From positions 62,001 through 126,000 of the forward strand of contig CAZLGT010000002.1 in NCBI GenBank assembly GCA_964559175.1: a DNA stretch of 64,000 nt, in the 5' to 3' direction. The position numbers and the translations under genes were made by a program. Numbering within the stretch: the stretch's first letter is position 1; every line of letters begins with the position of its first letter. Shown here piece by piece: positions 1 through 7,578 of this stretch. Below the pieces are notes generated by a model. That model had not been told where the DNA came from. It saw nothing but the letters and a program-made list of their open reading frames with translations, and did not search any database. This DNA comes from Mariniphaga sp964559175 (GTDB taxonomy: Bacteria; Bacteroidota; Bacteroidia; Bacteroidales; Prolixibacteraceae).

Positions 1-582
1 GTTTTCGTCCATTCCGGTTAACTCAATATTTGATGTGTGGCGGTAACTTAGCGTTGCCGCTGTCCGGAAAAATTTTGCCAGGTTGAATTCCAGTTCCACT
101 GCAGGTTCCACTATAAAAAAGAAATCACCTTCAGCCGAATCGTAATAGGGATTATCCCAGAATCCGGGAGTATAATGCCTGACCAGTCCGGCACCACCTA
201 CACCAAACAAAACAGGGAAAGCCACATGTATCGGCTTTAACCCGCCTAAAATGGGTTCAATAAAAATTCCGCCATATCCGCCTGCAATGGAGTGCCTTAC
301 TTCCGATTCATCTATCCATCTGTAAGTGTCAAAATCATTTACAAAACCATAGCCGGCAATACCGACGGCTGTAGCATGGTTGAAAATAAGTGCCATCCTT
401 CCACCTGAAACCAGGGCATCCTTTCCGTCAATCTGAGAATACCCCATGGAAAAGCCTCCATAAAATCCCAGGCTTTTTTGGTTGGAAAAGAGGGTTTGAA
501 TTTCGTTGGTTTTGAAGTCTTCCTGTGCATAGCCAATGGTGAATACCAATGACAAAACAATCAACATTGTTAATTTTCTCAT
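1..582 (-). CDS. Outer-membrane beta-barrel protein, 3' end off the window
   Basis: The first 194 codons are visible and the frame stays open to the window edge, so the C-terminus is missing. The protein starts MRKLTMLIVLSLVFTIGYAQ, a clear Sec signal peptide ending in AYAQ style. The remainder is rich in Gly and aromatic residues in alternating patterns, with segments such as GGFSMGYSQ and VRHSIAGGYGGIFIEPILGG that suit amphipathic beta-strands. This resembles the small uncharacterised outer-membrane barrels common in Bacteroidota. There is no recognisable enzymatic motif. It is separated from the next minus-strand gene by 73 bp, so co-transcription with the barrel gene upstream is possible. 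Function unknown. Confidence 0.7.
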   Translation of the reverse strand, partial: MRKLTMLIVLSLVFTIGYAQEDFKTNEIQTLFSNQKSLGFYGGFSMGYSQIDGKDALVSGGRMALIFNHATAVGIAGYGFVNDFDTYRWIDESEVRHSIAGGYGGIFIEPILGGLKPIHVAFPVLFGVGGAGLVRHYTPGFWDNPYYDSAEGDFFFIVEPAVELEFNLAKFFRTAATLSYRHTSNIELTGMDEN

Positions 583-655
583 AGCTTAAAAAAATTGTGA
601 TTAAAAAAAGATTTATGTTTCTGTTTTCCTGTTGTTTTTCATAAAAGCAGACTTT

Positions 656-1153
656 TCAAAATATGTATTTTACAGTGAAGGCAAAATCGTGCACGATGAT
701 GTCAAGCCCATTACGTCCGAACACATCCAGAAAAGGCTTGACCTCAAGGCCCAGTTTTACCGGAGCTTCATAAAACAGGTATTCCACACCCACAATGCCA
801 TCGACGCCGGCCAGAAGCGACCTTCGCGTTTCTGTACGTGGAATGTTGTTTTGCGTAACCTTTTCGTCCCAGCTTTCAAAGCCAAAATGCAGGCCTGCAC
901 CGTAAAAAAACACCAGTTGATAGGAAAACGGGAAAAGGTCGTACTGATAAAATTCGGTCAGCGCATGCAGCTGAACTCCCCGGTTGCGAAGTGCCAGTAA
1001 GGCTTTCATCGAATGTGAGTCGCTGGTGTAGTAGCGGTATTCCAACCCGGGCGAAACCCAGCTCGCCCTGATGCCTGCTGCCTGCGTGTATCCCTGTGCA
1101 TTTGCAAGTATAACAGACAGAAGAAGGATTGTGACAGCAAAAAACCTTTTCAT
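656..1153 (-). CDS. Small outer-membrane beta-barrel protein, unknown function
   Basis: A 165-residue protein with a signal peptide (MKRFFAVTILLLSVILANAQ). The mature part shows alternating hydrophobic and polar residues, and the chain ends in an aromatic residue (VKYIF), the usual C-terminal signature of an outer-membrane barrel recognised by BamA. Length suggests an 8-strand barrel. The start lies only 28 bp downstream of the stop of the GIN-domain lipoprotein gene on the same strand, so the two are probably co-transcribed. No specific family could be named; it could be a lipid A-modifying-type or purely structural barrel. Confidence 0.7.
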   Translation of the reverse strand: MKRFFAVTILLLSVILANAQGYTQAAGIRASWVSPGLEYRYYTSDSHSMKALLALRNRGVQLHALTEFYQYDLFPFSYQLVFFYGAGLHFGFESWDEKVTQNNIPRTETRRSLLAGVDGIVGVEYLFYEAPVKLGLEVKPFLDVFGRNGLDIIVHDFAFTVKYIF

Positions 1154-1181
1154 ATTTGGTCAATTTACGGGCACAATTTAC

Positions 1182-1901
1182 CTAATTTTTATGAATTAGG
1201 CTTCCCGAACCCGAAACAACTGATTCTACCTGTGGGTTTCCGCGAAAAATTACATTTCCGCTGCCCGAAACTGTAGCCTTTAACTGCCGGTTTACCAGAG
1301 TCCATATATCTCCCGAACCCGAAATCACTGCTTCGCAGTTGCGAAGTGGAAAATCCCAGGCATCCAGCTCTCCCGAACCGCTCACTGTAAAATATCCACT
1401 GAATGCCGATCCCGAAAGCCAGAGGTTTCCCGAGCCGGAAATCACTGCATCTACGGTTACAGCATCGGCTGAAGTTTCGATTGCTCCCGAGCCTGAAATC
1501 ACAAATCGAAAATCCTGGCCAACGAAATGCCCGGTGCTTATCCATCCGGAACCACTTTGTGTAAGGTTGGTCAGCGTTGGCATGGTAATGAAAACTTCTA
1601 TCGGCAGTTTGCTGCGAAGTTGATTCAGTCCTCTGGTATAAACGCGTAAATTGTGGTTGCGAACAGAAGTTTCGATGTAAGGAAGCAGGTTCGATTCGGC
1701 GTTAATGATGACTTCATAAGCATCGCCTGGGGTGATATGTACTTCAAAATCTCCCTCGGAGATAACACCTGAGAAGCCGGAAACCAGGCGGGCTTCGCTG
1801 GTGGAAATGCCGTTTCCGCGGATAATAAAATCATCGATGCACCCGGTTGCCGACAGGAGCAACAGCAGGATGACGCCCGTAATTAAAAAGTTGTTTTTCA
1901 T
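1182..1901 (-). CDS. GIN-domain (DUF2807) lipoprotein
   Basis: A 239-residue protein with a lipoprotein signal ending in LSATGC, so it is probably acylated and envelope-anchored. After a short linker it has the hallmark of the head GIN domain (DUF2807): GFSGVISEGDFEVHITPGD, then repeated V(I)SGSG turns about every 20-25 residues (ISGSGAIE, ISGSGNLW, VSGSGELD, ISGSGDIW, VSGSGNVI, VSGSGSLI). These turns are typical of a right-handed beta-helix. The family is abundant in Bacteroidota and usually annotated as a putative adhesin, but its biochemical role is not established. It is followed 28 bp later by a small barrel gene. Confidence 0.88.
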   Translation of the reverse strand: MKNNFLITGVILLLLLSATGCIDDFIIRGNGISTSEARLVSGFSGVISEGDFEVHITPGDAYEVIINAESNLLPYIETSVRNHNLRVYTRGLNQLRSKLPIEVFITMPTLTNLTQSGSGWISTGHFVGQDFRFVISGSGAIETSADAVTVDAVISGSGNLWLSGSAFSGYFTVSGSGELDAWDFPLRNCEAVISGSGDIWTLVNRQLKATVSGSGNVIFRGNPQVESVVSGSGSLIHKN

Positions 1902-1997
1902 CGGTAATTGTTTTCTGTTTTCAAAGCTTTACATACTTGACGCAAAGTTGCCTCAATTGTTACACCTCAGTTTAAATTTTTCGGGAAAACAGAAAAG

Positions 1998-2031
1998 AAA
2001 AGCCGGAAATATGTTAAGATTTCCGGCTTTT
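1998..2031 (-). terminator. Rho-independent terminator after tldD-tldE
   Basis: A perfect 13-bp stem (AAAAGCCGGAAAT paired with ATTTCCGGCTTTT) with an 8-nt loop lies 22 bp past the tldE stop. Read on the minus strand the stem is followed by TTTTCTTTTC. Confidence 0.85.
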
Positions 2032-2052
2032 CCAGGTTAGCAGGTTTTTGTT

Positions 2053-3369
2053 TTATGCGCCGCTGAAATCGACATCGTAAAACAGTACAGAGGGAGTCAG
2101 CCACGAGGATTGTTCGAAAGTATCGTTCCCTATTTCTGCAATAGCCGACCACAGAGTTTTCATATTTCCGGTAATGTTCATTTCGGAAACCGGCTGAACA
2201 ATTTTTTGGTTCTCAATCAAAAAACCTTCAATGCCGTAGGAGAAGTCTCCGGTTGCGCCGTTACAGTTTCCGCCGTTAAATCCGGTAACCAGAATGCCTT
2301 TTTGAACGGTGGCAATCAGCTCCTCCAGATTTTTGTTTCCCGTGTTGAAAACCAGGTTGGTAGTGCTTCCGCTGGTGGGAGGCATTTCTAGTTTTTTGCC
2401 ATAGTAGGTGTCAATAAAAAAATTCTTCACCACACCGCTTTCAAATACCGGGCGTTTTTGAGTAGCCAGTCCTTCGTTGTCGAACAGCCGGCTGCCGCGA
2501 CCTGAAACGATGAAAGGATCATCTGTTACCGTCAGTTTTTCTGAAAAGATTTTTTCGCCCAGTTGATCTGCCAGAAATGAGTTTTTTTGTTGTACTGCCG
2601 AACCGTTTAAGGCCGAAATAAGCGGACTAAACAGTCGTCCGACCATTCGGTTCTCTACAATCATGTGCATTTTTCCTGAAGTCACTTTTTTCTGGCCAAT
2701 TTTTTTCAGCGCCAGATCCAGTGCTTTCCGGCCAATTTCCGTTTTTTTCAGATCTTCATAAAAAACAGCAGTTTCGCTCCAGTACGACGAGGGACGGGCA
2801 TCTCCGCCTTTTACCGATACCTGTGCGTTCAATCCGTAGGAGGAGTTGGCCGTATCGCCCTCAAATCCGTTGCTGGTTACCATTACCCGTTCATATATTC
2901 CGTCGGAATAACTGGCCGAAACAGAAATGATGCGCTCGTCTCTGCCAAGAGCTTCCTGCTCAGCTTTGAAAGCAAGGTCGATTTTTTGCTGCGGATCGTT
3001 ATGGTCGAAACTGTTGTCGAATGTTTTTAAATCGGGACCTCCGCTTCTGTAATAGAGTTCAGGGTCGGGGAGGGTACGGAATTCATCTTCCGAAAGATAG
3101 CGGGTTGCTGCAATGGCTTCTTCTATAAAACCGGCCAGCTCTTCTTTCTTCAGCCGGTTGGTGGAGTGGGCCGAAAATTTGCTGTCCACATAGAGCCGGA
3201 TGGAGAGATTGCTTTGGATGGCCTGCTCCAGTTTGTCCATTTTTTCTTCGCGCACCTCCACACTGCTGCTGCGACTGTTCGATATGCTTACACTTGCCTG
3301 TTGAGCTCCGTTTTTCAGGGCGTGGTTCATGGCCCATTTTGCCAGGTTGTATTTTTCTTCTTTCGTCAT
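2053..3369 (-). CDS. tldE: TldE/PmbA-family metallopeptidase-like subunit
   Basis: A 438-residue protein of the TldD/PmbA family. TldE lacks the zinc motif and pairs with TldD to form a heterodimeric protease that acts on unfolded peptides or modified peptide precursors. No HExxxH is present here. The family's C-terminal block is visible (FVTGFNGGNCNGATGDFSYGIEGFLIEN-type region around residues 365-395 with the GDFSYG motif). The gene follows tldD by 30 bp on the same strand, the usual arrangement. No signal peptide is seen, whereas the adjacent TldD carries a twin-arginine leader. The ATG start is preceded by a plausible spacing from tldD. Confidence 0.88.
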   Translation of the reverse strand: MTKEEKYNLAKWAMNHALKNGAQQASVSISNSRSSSVEVREEKMDKLEQAIQSNLSIRLYVDSKFSAHSTNRLKKEELAGFIEEAIAATRYLSEDEFRTLPDPELYYRSGGPDLKTFDNSFDHNDPQQKIDLAFKAEQEALGRDERIISVSASYSDGIYERVMVTSNGFEGDTANSSYGLNAQVSVKGGDARPSSYWSETAVFYEDLKKTEIGRKALDLALKKIGQKKVTSGKMHMIVENRMVGRLFSPLISALNGSAVQQKNSFLADQLGEKIFSEKLTVTDDPFIVSGRGSRLFDNEGLATQKRPVFESGVVKNFFIDTYYGKKLEMPPTSGSTTNLVFNTGNKNLEELIATVQKGILVTGFNGGNCNGATGDFSYGIEGFLIENQKIVQPVSEMNITGNMKTLWSAIAEIGNDTFEQSSWLTPSVLFYDVDFSGA

Positions 3370-3399
3370 TTTTCAAATTCTTTAAATGTTGAACATACA

Positions 3400-4923
3400 T
3401 TAAACAGAGCCGCCTACGGTTAGTTTTTTTACCAGAACTGTGGGTAATCCGCAGGTTACCGGAACGGTTTGTCCGCCTTTTCCGCACGACCATGAACCGT
3501 TGTCGATGAGGTAATCGCCGCCGGCCATAGTAATGTCGGCCAGCGCCTGCGGCCCGTTGCCAATAATGTTAATATCCTTGATGGGCTGTGTCAATTTTCC
3601 TTTTTCGATGAGGTAGCCCGACTTCACAAAGAAGGTAAAATCGCCGGCGCCTATTTTTACTTCACCGTTGCTGAAATTGTCCACATAAACTCCGTAATCA
3701 ACACTTGAAATGATGTCGTCTTTGGTGTGCGGTCCGGGCTCCATGTAGGTAGCCCGCATTCGTGGCAGGGGAATATTTCTGAACGACTCCCTGCGTCCGT
3801 TACCGGTGGGTTGAACGCCGTAAAAACGTGCACTGATGCGGTCGTGAATGTAGCTGTTCAGTACACCGTCTTTTACCAGGTAGGTTTTTTCCACATCGTT
3901 TCCTTCGTCGTCAACGTTAATTGAACCGCGGTTGTGTTCCAGGGTTCCGTCGTCGATGATGTTAACAAAGCTTTCGGCTACTTTTTTGCCCATTTTGTCG
4001 CTGAAAATGGAAGTGCCCTTCCGGTTGAAATCAGCCTCGAAGGTGTGTCCAATGGCTTCGTGCAGCAAAATGCCCGAACCTCCGGCACCCATTACTACCG
4101 GCATTTCGCCGGCTTTGGGTTTGGTTGCTTCAAAAAGCAGGTTGGTACGATCTACTGCCTCCTGTGCCAGTTCATCTACCAATCCGTCGGAAAGCCATTC
4201 AAACCCGGTTCTGAATGAACGCGCTGCATAAGAATTTTCAATTTTCCCTTCTTTCTGCATGATACACATGGCGCCAAAGTTTACCAGCGGACGGTAATCG
4301 TAGGTAAGGCGGCCTTCCGAATTGTAAAATAGTACATAGGATGTTTCATCGGTCAGGAATGCGTTCACCTTTATCACTTTTTCATCCAGCGAGAAAATCC
4401 GGTCATTTATTTTTTGCACGTAAGGAATTTTGTTCTCTACCGAAACGTCTTCCCATTTGTTTATTATTTGGTAATAATTGGCCGGAATTTTTTCAGTAAT
4501 TCCCGCCGGTGTGTAACCATTGCTTTGGTTGGCAATGTTTGCTGCCACTTTTGCCGCATTTAGCATGGCTTCCGGAGTAACGGTTTCCGAATAGGCAAAT
4601 CCGGTCTGATCGCCTTTTAACACACGAATTCCCACACCAAAACCAACATTCGATATGGCACGGTTCACTTTGTTGTCTTCCAGCGCCAGACTGTTCGATT
4701 TTTTGTGTTCGAAAAACAGATCGGCATAATCGCCGCCCTTGCTCATGGCTGCCGCAATTACCTGCTGCAGCATTTCGGTCGAAACCTCGAAATGATCTAA
4801 ATAGTACTTCACGTTTTTTGAAATTTGAACGTTTTGAAACGATTGTAAAAACGGGGGTAAAATCATCCCCCCGGCTACAGCCGCTCCGCTTGTTTTAATA
4901 AAACTCCGCCTGTTTGTTCTCAT
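3400..4923 (-). CDS. tldD: TldD-family metalloprotease with twin-arginine leader
   Basis: A 507-residue TldD homologue. The zinc motif HEAIGH is at residues 288-293, inside the family signature GILLHEAIGHTFEADF. The C-terminal conserved block with GNGPQALADITMAGGDY and the late CGKGGQ segment is intact. The N-terminus MRTNRRSFIKTSGAAVAGG is a typical Tat signal (RRSFIK followed by a hydrophobic stretch), so export across the inner membrane is likely. That contrasts with the cytoplasmic E. coli TldD. The gene is the first of a tldD-tldE operon. TldD/E proteases degrade small or unfolded peptides and mature some modified peptides; the substrate here is unknown. Confidence 0.9.
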   Translation of the reverse strand: MRTNRRSFIKTSGAAVAGGMILPPFLQSFQNVQISKNVKYYLDHFEVSTEMLQQVIAAAMSKGGDYADLFFEHKKSNSLALEDNKVNRAISNVGFGVGIRVLKGDQTGFAYSETVTPEAMLNAAKVAANIANQSNGYTPAGITEKIPANYYQIINKWEDVSVENKIPYVQKINDRIFSLDEKVIKVNAFLTDETSYVLFYNSEGRLTYDYRPLVNFGAMCIMQKEGKIENSYAARSFRTGFEWLSDGLVDELAQEAVDRTNLLFEATKPKAGEMPVVMGAGGSGILLHEAIGHTFEADFNRKGTSIFSDKMGKKVAESFVNIIDDGTLEHNRGSINVDDEGNDVEKTYLVKDGVLNSYIHDRISARFYGVQPTGNGRRESFRNIPLPRMRATYMEPGPHTKDDIISSVDYGVYVDNFSNGEVKIGAGDFTFFVKSGYLIEKGKLTQPIKDINIIGNGPQALADITMAGGDYLIDNGSWSCGKGGQTVPVTCGLPTVLVKKLTVGGSV

Positions 4924-4985
4924 TTTGCATCTGATTTTTTATTCTGCGAAAATATGGTAATGAAATGAGCTTTTACCATTTCATG

Positions 4986-4993
4986 CAAAAATA
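4986..4993 (-). promoter_or_regulatory. Candidate tldD promoter -7 element
   Basis: On the minus strand this reads TATTTTTG, matching the Bacteroidota TAnnTTTG -7 element, about 60 bp upstream of the tldD ATG. No convincing -33 TTG at the usual distance. The 311-bp gap 4924-5234 holds this element and the divergent glnN promoter; I see no gene in it. Confidence 0.4.
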
Positions 4994-5201
4994 AGACTAA
5001 TCAATCGGGTAAATATTACAAACTGCCTTCCTTTTTGTTCTTGTGAATCAAATTATGATGTGCCTGTTGTTTTTTTAGGTTTTTGAAAAAAAAATTAACT
5101 TTTTTGCAAAATGAATGTATAAAAACAGGGGTTTGTTAAAAAAATATCAATAAATTTTACTTTTTACCCCATCTTCTTACAGGGTGGTTGAAAAAATAGC
5201 C

Positions 5202-5209
5202 TATTTTTG
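5202..5209 (+). promoter_or_regulatory. Candidate glnN promoter -7 element
   Basis: TATTTTTG matches the Bacteroidota TAnnTTTG element. It would place the transcript start near 5216, some 19 nt before the glnN ATG. The -33 element is not clear. Upstream, 5070-5165 is extremely A/T rich with A and T tracts. Confidence 0.5.
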
Positions 5210-5234
5210 GTTCATAAAGAATTTTTAAAAATAA

Positions 5235-7430
5235 ATGGCTATGGCACAATTCAGATTAAAAGCATTGGAGGAAGTCCTCAACCGTGAACCCGCACCGTTT
5301 GTTCGGGAAGACAACCTGGTTTCAAACTATTACGGCAGATTGGTTTTCGATCAGCCTAAAATGAAAAAGTACCTCTCAAAAGAGGCATTCAACGCAGTGA
5401 TGGATGCCATAGAAAACGGTACGACCATTGACAGGAAGATGGCCGATCAGATTGCCCAGGGCATGAAATCGTGGGCCATAGAAAACGGAGCAACGCACTA
5501 CACCCACTGGTTTCATCCGCTCACCGACTCTACTGCCGAAAAGCACGATGCGTTTATTGAACATGGCGAAAATGGAAGTGTCATCGAAGCCTTTTCCGGT
5601 ACTTTGCTGGCACAACAGGAGCCCGATGCATCTTCGTTTCCCAGCGGCGGAATCCGCCAGACATTCGAAGCCCGTGGTTACACCGCCTGGGATCCTACTT
5701 CTCCGGCATTCATCAGCGAAACAACCTTGACCATTCCAACCGTATTTATTTCTTATACAGGCGAGGCGCTCGACTATAAAACCCCTTTGCTGAGGGCACT
5801 CAGCGTGGTGGATAAGGCTGCCACAGCTGTTTGCCAGTATTTCGACAAAAATGTTACTTCGGTGCAGGCCAATCTGGGTTGGGAGCAGGAATATTTCCTG
5901 ATTGACGAGGCCCTGTTTATGGCTCGCCCCGACCTGGTACTTACCGGACGCACACTAATGGGCCATGCATCATCGAAAGATCAGCAGCTGGACGACCACT
6001 ACTTTTCGTCCATTCCCACACGGGTAAACCGTTTTATGCAGGATGTGGAAAATGAAGCCTACAAGCTGGGTATTCCGGTGAAAACGCGTCATAACGAGGT
6101 GGCTCCCAATCAGTTTGAGCTGGCGCCTATATATGAAGAGGCCAACCTTGCCAACGACCATAACCAGCTCATTATGGACATTATGCAGAAAATTGCACGC
6201 AGGCATAAATTCCGTATCCTATACCACGAAAAGCCTTTTTCAGGGATTAACGGCTCCGGAAAGCACAACAACTGGTCGCTTTCAACCAACACCGGTGTCA
6301 ATCTGTTTTCACCAGGTAAGAACCCTAAATCGAACCTGTTGTTCCTTACTTTTGTAATCAATACCCTGAAAGCAGTTTACGATAACCAGGATTTGCTCAG
6401 GGCAAGCATCTACCATGCGGGAAATCAGCACAGGTTAGGCGCCAATGAGGCGCCGCCTTCCATCATTTCTGCTTTCCTTGGAACCGAAGTGTCAAAAATG
6501 CTCGATCTGATGGAAGAAGCTGTGGTTGACCGAAAAATGACCCCGGATGAAAAAACCGCCCTAAAGTTGAATATTGGCCGAATCCCTGAAATTATTCTCG
6601 ACAGCACCGACCGCAACCGTACCTCACCTTTTGCGTTTACCGGAAACCGTTTTGAATTCCGTGCAGTAGGCTCATCGGCCAACTGCGCTTCGGCACTTAT
6701 TGTGCTGAATGCCGTGGTAGCAAACCAGCTGATGCAGTTTAAAACCAATGTGGATGCATTAATTGAAAAAGGTGTTAAGAAAGACGAAGCTATTTTTCAG
6801 GTATTAAAAGGCCTGATTATCGATTCAAAACCCATCCGGTTTAACGGAGATGGTTACAGTGCAGAATGGGTAGTTGAGGCAGCCAAACGCGGACTGACCA
6901 ACGTGAACAGTGTGCCGGAAGCACTTTCGGCCTATTTGCGCCCCGAAAATGTGAAGCTTTTTGGTAACCTGGAAATTTTGAATGAAGCTGAGTTGCATGG
7001 CAGGGTAGAAGTAGAGTACGAAAAGTTTATCATGAAAATTCAGATTGAAGCCAGGGTGTTGGGAGATATTGCCATCAATCATATTGTACCTGTTGCCATT
7101 CAGTATCAAACCATGCTGCTCGAAAATGTGAAGAACATGAAACAGGTTTTTAACGCTGAAGAGTTTAATGAACTGGCAAGTGCAAGAATAGAGCTGATTA
7201 AAGAAATTGGTAGTCATATTTCTGCCATCAAAGCAAAAAGAAAGGAGATGATTGAAGCACGGAAAAGGGCCAATGTTATTGAAGATGTTATTGAAAAAGC
7301 AAAGGCTTACGACGAAACCGTCATATCATTCCTGAATGACATCAGGTACCACATCGACAAGCTGGAACTGATTGTGGACAATGAATTGTGGCCGCTGCCA
7401 AAATACCGTGAATTGCTGTTCGTCAGATAA
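5235..7430 (+). CDS. glnN: Type III glutamine synthetase
   Basis: A 731-residue enzyme, the length expected of GSIII and far longer than GSI. It makes glutamine from glutamate, ammonia and ATP in the cytoplasm. Family blocks seen include the N-terminal FARGYTAWDPTSPAF region, the glutamate/ATP-site NRTSPFAFTGNRFEFR (around residue 455) and the following GSSANCASALIVLN. GSIII is a dodecamer typical of Bacteroidota and cyanobacteria. It forms a monocistronic unit with its own promoter and terminator. Together with gltBD, amt-glnK and carAB further along, it gives the window a complete ammonium-assimilation route. The next in-frame ATG is two codons downstream (MAQFRLK), so the exact start is uncertain by two residues. 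Confidence 0.96.
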   Translation: MAMAQFRLKALEEVLNREPAPFVREDNLVSNYYGRLVFDQPKMKKYLSKEAFNAVMDAIENGTTIDRKMADQIAQGMKSWAIENGATHYTHWFHPLTDSTAEKHDAFIEHGENGSVIEAFSGTLLAQQEPDASSFPSGGIRQTFEARGYTAWDPTSPAFISETTLTIPTVFISYTGEALDYKTPLLRALSVVDKAATAVCQYFDKNVTSVQANLGWEQEYFLIDEALFMARPDLVLTGRTLMGHASSKDQQLDDHYFSSIPTRVNRFMQDVENEAYKLGIPVKTRHNEVAPNQFELAPIYEEANLANDHNQLIMDIMQKIARRHKFRILYHEKPFSGINGSGKHNNWSLSTNTGVNLFSPGKNPKSNLLFLTFVINTLKAVYDNQDLLRASIYHAGNQHRLGANEAPPSIISAFLGTEVSKMLDLMEEAVVDRKMTPDEKTALKLNIGRIPEIILDSTDRNRTSPFAFTGNRFEFRAVGSSANCASALIVLNAVVANQLMQFKTNVDALIEKGVKKDEAIFQVLKGLIIDSKPIRFNGDGYSAEWVVEAAKRGLTNVNSVPEALSAYLRPENVKLFGNLEILNEAELHGRVEVEYEKFIMKIQIEARVLGDIAINHIVPVAIQYQTMLLENVKNMKQVFNAEEFNELASARIELIKEIGSHISAIKAKRKEMIEARKRANVIEDVIEKAKAYDETVISFLNDIRYHIDKLELIVDNELWPLPKYRELLFVR

Positions 7431-7457
7431 TTTAATACAAGTAACTACCTTAATGGG

Positions 7458-7494
7458 AAAGAGGCTCTGAAATGTTTTGGAGTCTCTTTTTTTT
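7458..7494 (+). terminator. Rho-independent terminator of glnN
   Basis: The stem AAAGAGGCTC / GAGTCTCTTT (10 bp with one G-U pair, 12-nt loop) runs straight into an 8-T tract, 27 bp after the glnN stop. Confidence 0.85.
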
Positions 7495-7578
7495 GTTTTC
7501 ATACTTAAAATGCCAGAAAGCCGTTATTTTTACAGCCGAATAAAAAAATAATTTACTTTTACTTTTTTGAAAGTAACA

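Noticed and set aside
1339..1623. Plus-strand frame with repeated PEPEIT-like segments
   Set aside because: It is the complement of the SGSG turn repeats of the GIN-domain protein; the repeat comes from the real gene on the other strand.
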